Positions 31,242 to 41,810 of a stretch of 64,000 bases of DNA are shown here, in pieces. The stretch's first letter is position 1; each line of letters opens with the position of its first letter. Made by a program: the position numbers and the translations under genes. The stretch lies in NCBI GenBank assembly GCA_017165825.1, contig CM029367.1, positions 14,063,492 to 14,127,491 of the forward strand, in the 5' to 3' direction. The notes below the pieces were generated by a model. That model was not told the origin of the DNA. It saw only the letters and a list, made by a program, of their open reading frames with translations, and did not search any database. This stretch comes from Hepsetus odoe. Its lineage: Eukaryota > Chordata > Actinopteri > Characiformes > Hepsetidae.

Positions 31242-31490
31242 GGGGCAGCGGTGGCCTAGTGGTTAGGGTGTCGGCCACATGATCGGCGGATCGGGGGTTC
31301 GAACCCCTTCCCAATGGGTTGCCCTGAGGTACCCTTGAGCAAGGTGCCATCCCTGTCCCGCTCCTCCCTGCGATGGGCTGGCGACCTGTCCAGGGTGCGT
31401 CCCCCGTCCTCGCCCTGTGTGCGCTGGGTTGGACGCCAGCACTCCCCCGCGACCCCGTTTGGGACAAGCGGCAGAAAATGGATAATAATG
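31242..31490 (+). mobile_element. tRNA-derived SINE, family C, with perfect 12-bp target duplication
   Basis: Bracketed by GATATGCAAATA at 31230-31241 and 31491-31502. A box TGGCCTAGTGG at 31252-31262 and intact B box GGTTCGAACC at 31296-31305. The first half resembles family B (GGTTGCCCTGAGGTACCC). The second half is different: GGCGACCTGTCCAGGGTG, CCCGCGACCC, AAGCGGCAGAAAATGGAT, like the 3' end of fish RTE/Expander-type LINEs (family knowledge). So the SINE is a chimera of a tRNA head and a LINE tail. Low divergence and perfect duplication mark it as the youngest retroposon here. Confidence 0.9.
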
Positions 31491-31502
31491 GATATGCAAA
31501 TA

Positions 31503-32485
31503 TATATGAAACGTATATACATAAATATATTTTATTGCTGCAAGTGTAGGCTGTCCAACGGTCTTGATTTAAGTTTTCTTTCCCACTTTTCCTGAATGCT
31601 TCTGGTCTGGGTAATTCATGGTTTACAATATTTAAGGTTTGTAGTTCTGCAACAGTGATATAGAGGTTTTGCTTTGTATACCTGACCAGTCTAGACCAGT
31701 CTTGTCTTGAATAAATAAATAATAATGTTGTCTTGCTTTATAAAAGTCTATTAACTTAAGTTCACATCATTACAAACTGCTAAGGTGTGCTTATCACCAT
31801 ATACGTCTACACCTCTGGACAAAAACACTGACAGAGTTCCCAAACTTTGGCACAAGCACCTTTTTTCAATATTATTTATTAAACTAAAGAAATAAATGGT
31901 CATTTTGCCTTAAAATTGTAAACAGTGACAGCTTTATAAAGGTGATCCAACAGCTTCAGAAAAAAACTTGCATTGTTTTGTTTTGTTTTTTGTTTTTGCA
32001 TTGATTTGTTTGTAGTATTGTATGTTAAATGTTTTATTAAAGCACATTTCTCCATGTTACAAAGATTAGTCTTTGATTGATAAAATTTTGTGTCATCACA
32101 TTCTCAATAACGATCAATAAATAAAATCCAAAAATAATTTACCGGAAAATAAGTTCTATATATATATATATATATATATATTATATTGTATGTGTTTTGT
32201 ATGCTTTTGTTTCTGAACATAAGTGCAACGGATGGAAATAGAGCATGTTTCTGAATAACTGGAACAGCCTATTTGCCTTTTAGTTTCTGCGCTGGTCAGA
32301 CTACTCAGCAACACTTGCCTTCAGGGCTTCACTAAAACGGCAGTTTAAGGAGAAGGCCTGTGAGCACTGTATGCTTTTTCCAAAATGCAGGTGAAAAATA
32401 CTGCATTACAAAGAGAAAAACCCTTGTTATTTCTTGTTAACAAGTTTTTTAGATTAGGTGCTGATGTTGAGGCCTGTAAAGGGTT
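31503..32485. other. Intronic stretch with (TA)n
   Basis: Unique AT-rich DNA containing a (TA)n at about 32157-32180 and T-rich runs. No exon recognised. Confidence 0.5.
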
Positions 32486-32489
32486 AGGC

Positions 32490-32740
32490 AGTAGCCAAGA
32501 GCCCCATTTCCAGAGTGAATCTCCACCCCACTCTTCATTGCAAGTCTCCTTGGCGCTAATAGACGTATCAGAGGCTGGAGCGGCCGGCTGTGCGGGCGAA
32601 CTGTGCCTGGTTGATTAGCATAGCAGTGACAAGCCGAGATTACTGGCCTCACACTGCTGCCTCCTCACCCAGGCAAAATTACAGGCCTGTCACCTGAACA
32701 GGCTTTATTTGGGGAATGTTAATGTATATAAACAATTAAG
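32490..32740. promoter_or_regulatory. Enhancer-like repeat-poor island
   Basis: Unique block with GGTTGATTAGCATAGCAGTG near 32610, GGCGCTAATAGACG near 32553 and GCAAAATTACAGGCCTG near 32673. Balanced GC. No coding signature. Inferred. Confidence 0.36.
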
Positions 32741-33445
32741 GAGAGAGGGAGGGAATGGAGGGAGAGAAATGATAGGGATACAAGAAAGGAAGGAAAGTAG
32801 GGAGAAGGAAAAGGGAGAGGGTAGGTTTTGAGTATGAGAGAGCCTTTTGGATAGGTTTTTACTTTGATCTTTTCTATTTTCGGTCTTTTCCGGATTTTAA
32901 ATAGATGTGCATGATAGATCAGTGATCAATGTATGACTTGTTGATAGATGGAAAATGTAAATATAATTATGATTATCTGTGTTTATTTTTGTCATTTTTT
33001 AATTTTAGCTCATGGAATTACAGGCGATAGCAAGCCACAACGATTTCTAAAATGATAATGTCAAAATGCAAATAACCATCCATCCATCCATCCATCAATC
33101 TATCCATCAATCCATCCATCATCTAGACTATGTATATAAATGATCAGCATCTGCCACATCAAGGTGTTATATATCAGTTGTCTTAATTAAGGAATTCCAC
33201 AATTGGTTTTAACACGTTGACAATGTTTAACAACTACTGTTTTAACTGGCACAGACTACAGATATCACCTTTAGTCAAAGCACATCCATTAAGATCTGCA
33301 CTCACGACCTTCATCTATTTCTCTTTGTTTAAACAATATTCCAACACAAGCCATACAATGGTATACAGGAATGAATAGCATAGCATTAGCATGTGACATT
33401 AAGAGATGACATTAGGAGATCATGTCTGTCTTGTCCTAAAAGCAA

Positions 33446-33446
<1 letters not shown>
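32741..33446. other. Intronic stretch with (ATCC)n
   Basis: GA-rich at 32740-32820. A degenerate (ATCC)n at about 33076-33122. Otherwise unique AT-rich DNA. Confidence 0.55.

Positions 33447-33502
<56 letters not shown>
33447..33502. repeat. (GT)n microsatellite, about 28 units
   Basis: Pure GT tract followed by a G run. Confidence 0.95.
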
Positions 33503-33504
<2 letters not shown>

Positions 33505-34293
33505 TTGCAGGGGGGGTGAGGGATTGAGTGGGTTTATGGGTTCAGGTGAGGAAGCGTTAGCAGTTGACAGACCACCAATCACCAAGACCCTCCTCATGGA
33601 TAGTGTTCTCTCTTGTGATGAGGGTGGGCTACTTCTAAATCGTAACCATGACAACATGCCACAGTGGTACTTTTGACGGGTGCCAAAATTGCCCCTGCAT
33701 CCTTACTCATCACTGTTCGGTTTGAATTATGCCACCACAATCTGGCCAGAAAATTAGCATTGTGATGATTATTTGTGCTTAACGGTGACTAGTAGAGAGT
33801 TCCCACATCATAGGAATTTTAAAGATTTTTCCAGGGGTAAGAATTTAAAAGAATATTGCAAGACTATTCAATTGTTACAAAGAATCATCTAGCATTTGAT
33901 TAATAAATGGCTAATTCAGAGAGAAACAGTTCAGAATAAAAACCGCTTTCTCTAAGTGCTGCAGTAATGCTAGTGGAAGCATGTTGATGAACAGAAAGTG
34001 AGCGGGCGGGGGTTAAAGGGGTGAGGGGAGCTGGAAAAGGGGGTTGAAAGAGCACAAGATCTCTATCCCCCCACCACCACAACCACTACCACCAATCTGA
34101 AGCACTACGAGTGAAAATCAGCACAACAAGGAAGAAAAAAAAAAAGAAAAAAAAAAAACAGTGAACAAAACAGGCCTCTTCAAATTGCCCACAAAAGGCA
34201 AACACACTCGACCATCACCCACGAGAAAACCACATTCATGAGCCACTGCTTTCACAGCCTCCCTGATGCTTAAAGCTCGAAAAAGAGAGAGAC

Positions 34294-34338
<45 letters not shown>

Positions 34339-34979
34339 AGAGTTTTGAAGTTGTTAAGAGTCACAGAGAAAAAAAGAAAGGGTTGTGTCTCTGTGTAGGA
34401 CTATGTAGGACACACTCCCCTTATTACCTAAAAATGTCTTTTAATCTAGTCCTCTATTTTAATAATGTGATTTCTCAATGCTGTCATCTCAATGCTGTAA
34501 ATCATCTTACAGAGCAGAAAATTCAGAAACAACAATGAAATATGAAAAAGAATACATTTGATGCTTAAGACCACTCTGTAACTCTGAATCAACTAAATAA
34601 AACCCTCAGCGATCTGAACTCTCATCTGAATATGTGCATATAAACTACCCCAGAACAGTCAACAATAAAGGCAGCATCTTCCTTTCTGTTTTGTTGAGTT
34701 CCTAAAAGTAATAAGAACACATTCTGAACAGTGAAATTACAGTTAAAGCACATTTCTGCACATTCGCTGAATATATATAGTATAAATATATATTACAATT
34801 ATAATAATACAATAATACAAAATAAAGATAAAATGTGATGCATAAATTATAACACATTTTTTGTTTTTTTTGCTACATGTGAAAGTGTGTGCCACAGTTG
34901 GCAAGACATTTGGACAGAAATCTAAAAATGACTCATTTTATGGAGATATTGAAATGTTTGGATTTTACTGCACTGGTGA
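33503..34979. other. Intronic stretch with (GA)n and A-runs
   Basis: Poly(A)-rich 34133-34160 and (GA)n 34285-34335. The rest is unique AT-rich DNA, with no exon recognised. Confidence 0.5.
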
Positions 34980-35165
34980 ATAGACCCACTGACAGCTGAT
35001 CCATTTTACAGCGGAAACGCAGGCCTGGCGACCTCTCTGGAGCAGAATTTCATCCATTCAAAGGGACAAAGCCAAAGCTCCGGAACTGACTGGCAGCTTG
35101 ATGTTTGTAAGGTTAAACTTAAATAAAGAGTTGACAAGAATAAACAAAGCTTTTGACATGTAAGT
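34980..35165. promoter_or_regulatory. Weak enhancer-like island
   Basis: Repeat-poor block with CAGCTGATCCATTTTACAGC, TTCATCCATTCAAAGGGACA and GAATAAACAAAGCTTTTGAC (Sox/TCF-like CAAAG). Composition only. Confidence 0.25.
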
Positions 35166-35414
35166 AAGCAGAAGCTATAGATGAGCAGAACATAAGTGAA
35201 GATATACAGTCGGCGTCAAACCAGCTAAAGTAAAATGAAATAATCTGAAACATTCGACATGCCTAGAATATGCATTATGAAGCAAATGGTGGTCCTTGGT
35301 GCCCAGACAGTTGTCTGGGTGGCTGGGCACTGAAGCCGCATGTGTGGGGCCACAGTCTGGTGCAGCAGAACCATATGCTGGCTGTAGCCTCCACTGCAGC
35401 ATGCAAACTCTCTT

Positions 35415-35445
<31 letters not shown>

Positions 35446-35933
35446 GTCTCTGGACAAGCACAGCGCCTGCAGGCTGTGCTTTGGCGTCGGCGCTTTTCTC
35501 TCTAAACGAAGATGAGCGTCCTGATATCCTGGGGCCAGCTCAGGGGGCCTCTATCTAACCCAAAATGATTTTTAGCACGCCGACTCAAGCACTTCCCAGA
35601 AGCAATGTCAACCCACTGCCACAGCTCAACCACCCCCCCCCCCCCCCCAACCCCTACAGTCCCACACAAACATACACTCTCACACACTCAGAGCTCTCTC
35701 TCTCTGTGGGGAGAGAGAAAAGCTGAACAGACAGGAGGAAGTTAAAAAGCTTAGCAGCGAGGGTCAGCTCACGACACAGGGGCTTATCGTTTTTCTGTCG
35801 CTCCCCCGCTGGCCAAAGAAGGGACCGTTTCTTTTTTTTTTTTTTTTTTTACCTCCCCTCCTCCTTCTTCCTCCACTCTTCCTCATTCAGGTGAAAAGAT
35901 TACTACTTCACTTGCTCTCTCTCTCCTCTCTTT

Positions 35934-35975
<42 letters not shown>

Positions 35976-36014
35976 CTCTCTCTCTCTCCCTCCCTCCCTC
36001 CCTCCCTCCCTTTT
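35166..36014. repeat. Mixed unique DNA and low-complexity tracts
   Basis: (CT)n at about 35408-35448, C run at 35633-35648, T run at about 35831-35850, and a compound (CA)n-(CT)n-(CCCT)n at 35934-36012. The unique sequence at 35290-35400 has an inverted pair GTGCCCAGACA...GGCTGGGCAC. No gene. Confidence 0.7.
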
Positions 36015-36260
36015 CACATCTTGATGCCTTTTAAATGTCACTTATTTTACATGAGGTATTTTTGCAGGAGACGAGGAATCAGGAGCAATCAGGGCCATTA
36101 TCCCTGTGGGGCAATGGCGGGTCCAGATGCATTACGACACCCTTCCTCCGCTGGCCACAGCTCCAGTGCACCGTTTCTTGGGGAATTAAATGGTAGTGTG
36201 GGGGGAAACGGCAATGATGGGAACAGCATGAGCAATGTTGGGGGCAACTTCAGTGACAGG
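36015..36260. promoter_or_regulatory. Enhancer-like island
   Basis: CATCTTGATGCCTTTTAAAT, TCACTTATTTTACATGAGGT and GCAATCAGGGCCATTATCCC near 36016-36106, then GC-richer sequence. No coding signature with splice borders. Confidence 0.3.
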
Positions 36261-36419
36261 AGCAGCCTTGAGAGCAGGGGGAAGCAGCAGTGATGGGAAC
36301 AGCGTGGCCAGTGCAGGTACAAGTCCTCTCCCTCCACCCTTAAGTGAACACCTCGCTGAGGCCTAATCAAACTGAAAGCCCCAGACAAAGCAGCAGACTG
36401 GACACACTAAACCCAAGCC

Positions 36420-36512
36420 CCCCCCAGGCCCCCCCCCCCCCCCCCCAGGGGAGAACCAAACCATTTAGTGACACACACACACACACACACCCACACACAC
36501 ACCCACACACCT
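36420..36512. repeat. C-rich run and (CA)n
   Basis: Poly(C) at about 36428-36446 and (CA)n with CC interruptions at about 36471-36510. Confidence 0.85.
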
Positions 36513-37064
36513 TTATCCACCTTCCTTTCCTTCTTACTTTCTTTCATAGCTCTGAAATGCTGCACAAACCCAATTACACAGCTGCCAAATGGATGGAGAG
36601 TGTATCGTTAACTGTGCTCTGACTCAGTTTCTTCATATACAACTCCTCCACACTCAACACAAGTACCATCAGCACACACCGTTCCCCACTCAACTCGAGT
36701 AACATCTCTGAATGTATCTGAAACAGGTGCAAAAATCAAGAATATTTAGCACTGATTTATATTTTCTCATAGCCTTGTCAGCAGATTTATCAGGTATCCA
36801 AAATGATAACAGGTTATGTACGAAAAGCATGGTGTGGTTTAATTTCCTTTTACATCTGCATTTATACATTTGGCAGACACTCTGGCAAAGAGGAGGCCGA
36901 AGATAGTATTGAAGGTTTTATCTAAGACTTAAGGACTGGTGTAATTCTCAGGGACAGGTAAACAAATCCCAGTGGACTGGATGGAGGGAAGCAGTATTAC
37001 CAGCTCACACACAGTATCATATTGCTACTGACTCAAGCCCAAAGCCTTTTGATGCAGGATCATC
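36513..37064. other. Intronic stretch, nothing firm
   Basis: Unique DNA. A short ACATTTGGCAGACACTCTGG near 36868 recalls the SINE family A tail, but no body follows. Confidence 0.4.
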
Positions 37065-37067
37065 CTC

Positions 37068-37450
37068 CAATGTTGAATGTATGGTTTTGCACTAGATGGT
37101 GGACAATTGCTACGATGATTTGACTGCACTCAGCCATAAGAGCATTAATGAGGTCAGATACTAATGTTGGGTAATTAGTTCAGGATCACAAGCACCACTC
37201 CCAACTTATTCCAGAGATACTGGATGGAGCTCCATCATCCATCCTAGGGGCTTTAGACCCCTCTAGCTGAACCTTGGCACTGGGAAGAGTGGCATTAGGC
37301 TTATGTGCTGGTGCTTCAGAGATTCCTGCTTTTCAATGGAACATATAGAAGCTGTGTATGTACAGCTGAAAGGTCCAATAGGTGCAACTTAAAGAATCTA
37401 AATTCACTAATCAGAAGAGGTGTCTGGGTACTTTTGCACATACAATATAT
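37068..37450 (-). mobile_element. Tc1-related non-autonomous element, fragment
   Basis: Blocks AAGAGCATTAATGAGGTCAG, GGATGGAGCTCCATCATCC, TTAGACCCCTCTAGC, GGTGCAACTTAAAG and CACTAATCAGAAGAGGTGTC are in the order of a very common fish element. That element carries the C-terminal end of a Tc1-like transposase on the opposite strand (family knowledge). Ends are eroded. Confidence 0.65.
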
Positions 37451-37531
37451 TTTGCATACTATTAATATTATTTTTAAATAGTTTCATCGTTCCTTTCCAT
37501 CCCACAACTATTAGCAGCCTGAACTTTGATA

Positions 37532-38656
37532 TACTGCTCAAAGAAATTAAAGGAACGATTTTAATCAGAGTAAAGTATAAAGTCAGTTAAACTTCTGGGA
37601 TAGTGATCTGATCAACTAAGTAGCAGAGGGGGTTGTTAATCAGTGTCAGTGTTTTGGTGTTAATGAAATTAACAACAGGTGCACTTAAGGGGCAACAATG
37701 AGACGACCCCAAAACCCTCCTCATCTTTTTTTGAATGCTTTTCAGTAGTTTTCCATTTGACTCAGGTCAGTGTCACTACTGGTAGCATGAGACAATACCT
37801 TGACCCTACAGGAGGTTGCGAAAGCAGTCCAACTCCAGTAGGATGGCACATCAATACATGCCATTGCCAGAATGTTTGCTGTGTCTCCCAACACAGTCCT
37901 CAAGAGCATGGAGGAGATACCAGGAGACAGGTGGTTGGCACTGTCTGGCACTGGTGCCCTGTGCTTTTCACAGATGAGAGCAGGTTCACTCTGAGCTCAT
38001 GTGACCGATGCAAAAGGGTCTGGAGAAGCCACGGTGAATGTTATGCTGCCTGCAAACATTGTTCAGCATGATCAAGCATGTTTGGTGGGGGGTCAGTGTT
38101 GGTCTGGGGAGTCATATCCTGGTTCATGATGATGCCCGGCCTCAGGTGGAAAGAGTATGCAGGCCATTCCTGGAGGATGAAGGAATTGATACCATTAACT
38201 GGCCTCCACGCTCGCCTGACCTAAACCCAATAGAACATCTCTGGGACATCATATTTAGGTCCATCCGACGCCGCCAGGTTGCACCTCAGACTGTCCAGGA
38301 GCTCAGTGATGCCTTGGTCAGGACACCTCATGGTCCATCATCTCATAAGAAACCCTAACACTGTCAGGCATGCACACAAGCACGTGGGGGCCATACAAAC
38401 TACCGAGTGCCATTTAGAGTTGCTGCAATGATATTTCAGCAATTTGGACTAGCCTGCTGAATCAGTTTTTCAGTTTAAATTTCTTAGTGACTTCGAATTA
38501 AGCCCTCTGTATGTTGATCATTTTAATTTTCAACAAATGATGTGGCATCCTTTTGTTCCTAACACATTACCCATTCCATATCAGTATGGACATCCAGCAT
38601 GATTTTAGTTTCTGATGTGTTTTCAAAGTGTTCCTTTAATTTTATTGAGTAGTGTA
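37532..38656 (+). mobile_element. Tc1-like element with both inverted repeats and TA duplications
   Basis: Left end TACTGCTCAAAGAAATTAAA (37532-) and right end, in reverse, TACACTACTCAATAAAATTA (ending 38656) pair as inverted repeats. TA lies at 37530-37531 and 38657-38658. The transposase on the plus strand is broken: 37679-38071 has FTDESRFTLSS with the first catalytic Asp, then 38038-38358 has VHDDARPQVERVCRPFLEDEGIDTI and WPPRSPDLNPIEHLWD. The second Asp is present, and the third position of the DD34E triad is the Glu of NPIEHLWD. The C-terminus and part of the DNA-binding domain are damaged by frameshifts. About 1.1 kb. Confidence 0.9.
37679..38358 (+). pseudogene. Tc1-like transposase, frameshifted
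   Basis: Cut-and-paste transposase remnant of the element at 37532-38656. The DDE pieces are still legible in two overlapping frames, which switch near 38040-38070. The N-terminal paired-like helix-turn-helix domain is only partly readable (RQYLDPTGG, NTCHCQNVCC), and the end after NPIEHLWDIIFRSIRRRQVAPQ is cut short by a shift near 38330. Confidence 0.85.
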
Positions 38657-38658
38657 TA

Positions 38659-38745
38659 GAATGTGATGAGAGGGGACATGCAGGAAAGGAAGAAATGGAG
38701 ACAGATAATCTGCTGTGGCAACACTGAAAAAAAAAGAAATTTTAT
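38659..38745 (+). mobile_element. RTE-like LINE 3' fragment
   Basis: GTGATGAGAGGGGACATGCA then AGGAAGAAATGGAGACAG and GCTGTGGCAACACTGAAAAA correspond to the last about 85 bp of the LINE at 27208-31187 (its GACGTGATGAGAGAGGACCTG and GTGGCGACCCCTAAACG). It directly abuts the right TA of the Tc1-like element. Confidence 0.7.
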
Positions 38746-38747
38746 AT

Positions 38748-38812
38748 TTATATATATATTTATATAAATATAATATATATATATTTATATATATATATAT
38801 ATATAAAAAACG
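38748..38812. repeat. (TA)n palindromic tract
   Basis: Imperfect TATATTTATATA repeats, self-complementary. Confidence 0.85.
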
Positions 38813-38821
38813 CAGTCCTAT

Positions 38822-39040
38822 TTAGCAAGGCATGTATGTATGGCATCATGCACCCTCTCTTGATTGGGCCAGACAGCCACTAACAACGCCGGGATATATA
38901 TTAGTGGCCCAAGAAGAGATGCTAACGTGACAGCTGAGGGTGACACTTTCTGTTATACATACCGTCACAACAAGTCTAAGTGTTAGACCATCTATATGCC
39001 ACTCGGGGCTCTGCACAGCGCAAAACACTCCAATCTAGAA
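38822..39040. promoter_or_regulatory. Weak enhancer-like island
   Basis: Unique sequence with balanced GC and no repeats (CACTAACAACGCCGGG, GTGACAGCTGAGGGTGACAC with TGACAG). Composition-based only. Confidence 0.25.
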
Positions 39041-39555
39041 TTTTCCACTCCATCCCCCCTTCCCTCTTCTCTCTTTCTCCAGTCTACAGGCATCTAAGAA
39101 AGAAGAGGCCTGGCTTTAAAGAGCTGAGCCCAGAGGGTGCTTTCTGAGACACACTTAAACACATTCTTATTTACTGTCACTAGGCGTGATATAGAGACAG
39201 TCAGATGCAATACTATCATAGAGACCCAGAGATGTCCTTGCTGATCATCTTTGATATTAATTATAGATCTGTTGAGTAGTTAACGGCCTGTGGCTTAAAG
39301 GCTGTAAGCGCTCACTTAGTAAAAGGAACACTCAAAATAAAATGTGTTCATTACAACTCTTATCACATACTGTCATCAGCAGGCACGTGGAGCTACAATG
39401 TGCTCAGAACAGAGTCTGCAAATCACAGTCAGCACTACAATTTAAGTTTTATATGAACTATTTCACACTCATAGCTAAACCAGTTAAGAAATGTGGCTCT
39501 GGTTTGAACTGTTTTGAGTATTATTGTTATCTTGCAAAGTTCAAACAGTACCTTG
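39041..39555. other. Intronic stretch, nothing recognised
   Basis: Unique DNA. Confidence 0.4.
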
Positions 39556-39601
39556 CATAATCATTTGAATTGCAAGTAGTCTTGGAATTCAAATGATTAT
39601 G
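39556..39601. repeat. 20-bp near-perfect inverted repeat (hairpin)
   Basis: CATAATCATTTGAATTGCAA (39556-39575) and its complement with one mismatch at 39582-39601, separated by 6 nt. It could be a remnant of a transposon end pair or a structured RNA. Nothing in the flanks decides. Confidence 0.8.
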
Positions 39602-40097
39602 TAATTCACTAAGTAGTAACTGCCATTAATGTAACAATTGCATAATTGTTTTGCAATTCCAGAGACGAAAGAAAACGATTCTGACCATTTTTTTGCTGAG
39701 CAATGGCACAATAGAACCATGCAAGTTCCCTAAAAAAACAAGGTTATAAAGAACCTTACCAGGTTGGCTGAATCCTGAAAAACTTCCAAAAACATATGAG
39801 GATTCCTATACCTTCCTATACCTTTTCCTTTTTACGAACCCTCAAACTTATTTACTGTCAGAAAAAGTACAAACAGTACGAATGTGCACTCAAAGGTACA
39901 AAATGGTTCTCAGGGTCTAATTATGCAGCTAAATATGCTTTACCCAATGGAAAGAGACATATTTGTACATTTTCATAACCTACTGTTATAAAGTAGAACA
40001 GCAAAATACAAAGCCTGGAGTGGGGACCAGGTGCAGGGAGTCAGTTTAGTCCAGATAATGTCTTTAAGTATGATTTTTGATGATCATTTTTGCCCTA

Positions 40098-40106
40098 TTG
40101 GAGAGC

Positions 40107-40142
<36 letters not shown>

Positions 40143-40162
40143 AAAGAGAGAGAGAGAGAGCG
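40098..40162. repeat. (GA)n tract
   Basis: Imperfect GA repeats with GC interruptions. Confidence 0.9.
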
Positions 40163-40224
40163 CGAGCGCAAACTGGGCTAATAGCAGTGTTTGGTGAATA
40201 TGTGGATTATGTTGGAGCTGATGT

Positions 40225-40600
40225 CGTACTGCTTATCTAAAGAAGGTAATTTCCACCTGCATAACTCTGTCACATAGCAGGAGGCAGCAGAAGGCCTTTC
40301 AGCAGCCGCTTGTGCTCAGCGCTTCAGGGGAGAACAGAGAGAAATGCGTACGCCCGCACGCAGCAAAGTTTAACCTCTCCCACTGGAAGTCAAGCTATTA
40401 TTCGGTACAGCTAAAGGACTTATCTCCTGCCATCCCAGAGTACAATAGAATGGCTCTTTGGTCCCGACTCTATTGTACACTCCACGCTCCTGCTGCTCAG
40501 AGGATAAAGCTGTTGTATCCCAGTGCGCTACAAGCATGGAGGTGGCAGGAGTGCACGAATGGACTTGTGTCTGTGCACAGTGCAGTGAGAGAGAGTGAGA
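40225..40600. promoter_or_regulatory. Enhancer-like repeat-poor island
   Basis: Unique balanced-GC block. It includes the near-inverted pair GAGTACAATAGAATGG and GACTCTATTGTACACTCC around 40437-40484, and AGCTATTATTCGGTACAGC. No splice-bounded coding frame. Confidence 0.28.
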
Positions 40601-41033
40601 GGACATAGTTGGTCAGGTTTTGTATATTTGTGAATGCCGCTGTACAGTGTTTTCTATATGCACACAAAAGATAGAAACTTGGAGTGCTAGTGTGAGTGTG
40701 TACAAAGCTACTGGAAAGAGCATGATTTTATAAAGTGGAGCATGAATGCATAGAGCAACGGGCTGGCATTAAGGATTGGGGATGTATCTCAACCTTGATA
40801 CAAAGGAGCATTGCTTTTGGCTGGTGTAATTCCTCTAATAGGCTGCTTTCTTAATAGTTCATTAAAGCGATTAAAGGCGTGGAGGTCACTAAGCAGTGTT
40901 TCTGAAAGGAAGCTTAAAATAGAGGCCTTGGGGACAGGTGGAGGCTGACATGCCCCCAGCAGAACTGACCACAGCAAAGAGCCTCATCAGCCCAATCACA
41001 CTCCATCCTCAGAAGACTCCACAGGGTTTGCGT

Positions 41034-41057
41034 GCGCGTGTGTGTGTGTGTGTGTTT

Positions 41058-41110
<53 letters not shown>
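41034..41110. repeat. Compound (GT)n-(GA)n microsatellite
   Basis: (GT)n at about 41036-41055 followed by (GA)n to 41109. Confidence 0.93.
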
Positions 41111-41113
<3 letters not shown>

Positions 41114-41381
41114 CTCCAGCACTGCCCAACACCCTGTCACACATACCAGCCATGCAGGAAGGCAGACTACTTGCGTGAAGGGTAAGGAGAAAGAGCACAG
41201 ACGTCTCTCAGAAAACACTCTTTTAGAAAACTGCAGGTAACACAGCAGGGAATAGTATCCATAACACCTGCCATAGACTCCGACTAAATTAACTCACTGT
41301 TGCAAACTCTGTGTGGATTAAAGGGAATATTCTGAAATCCTCTGAGTAATAAAAAATTAACAGTGTTTCTCTTGCATGAAA

Positions 41382-41420
41382 ACACACACACACACACACA
41401 CACACAGCTGTCTGTCTGTC
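41382..41420. repeat. (CA)n and (TCTG)n
   Basis: (CA)n at 41381-41406 followed by CTGTCTGTCTGTC. Confidence 0.9.
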
Positions 41421-41423
41421 TAA

Positions 41424-41810
41424 GCGATTGGGGCCTCCATGGATCAGACTACTACATCACCACAGACAGTCGTTCAGATCAAGGAAATTTGGATGACAAG
41501 TCATCACCCTGAACCACTGCTGACCATGTGAATTCTGAGTGGAACTAACAGAACCCACCGCCATTATGAAATACTGTTGCCATGATGCAGTGTACTTGGT
41601 CTGTAACAATGTTTAGTTTGGTGGTACATGTCCACATAACATCCACATGAATTGCAGGACACAAGCATGCCAGCGCCGCCCAGAACATCGTATCATCTCT
41701 CTCACTTTACCTTCTTTCCCACCTCTTGACAGGTGCCTAATGTAGCAGGAAAATAAATGTTATTCGCTTTAGCAGTCAGAGATGTCAGTGTTGTGGCTGG
41801 TCGGTGTACA
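41424..41810 (-). mobile_element. Tc1-like element, family with GATCAGCCA ends, fossil 2
   Basis: Same family as 25819-26334: GATTGGGGCCTCCATGGATC, then TGTACTTGGTCTGTAACAAT, GTGGTACATGTCCACATAAC and ATCCACATGAATTGCAGGAC from the transposase region (minus strand), ending GTTGTGGCTGGTCGGTGTAC near 41790-41810. Large parts missing; no intact frame. Confidence 0.7.

Noticed and set aside
31051..31522. Overlapping frames around the SINE and LINE end
   Set aside because: They cross the LINE 3' end and a tRNA-derived SINE with a target duplication, so they are retroposon sequence, not genes.
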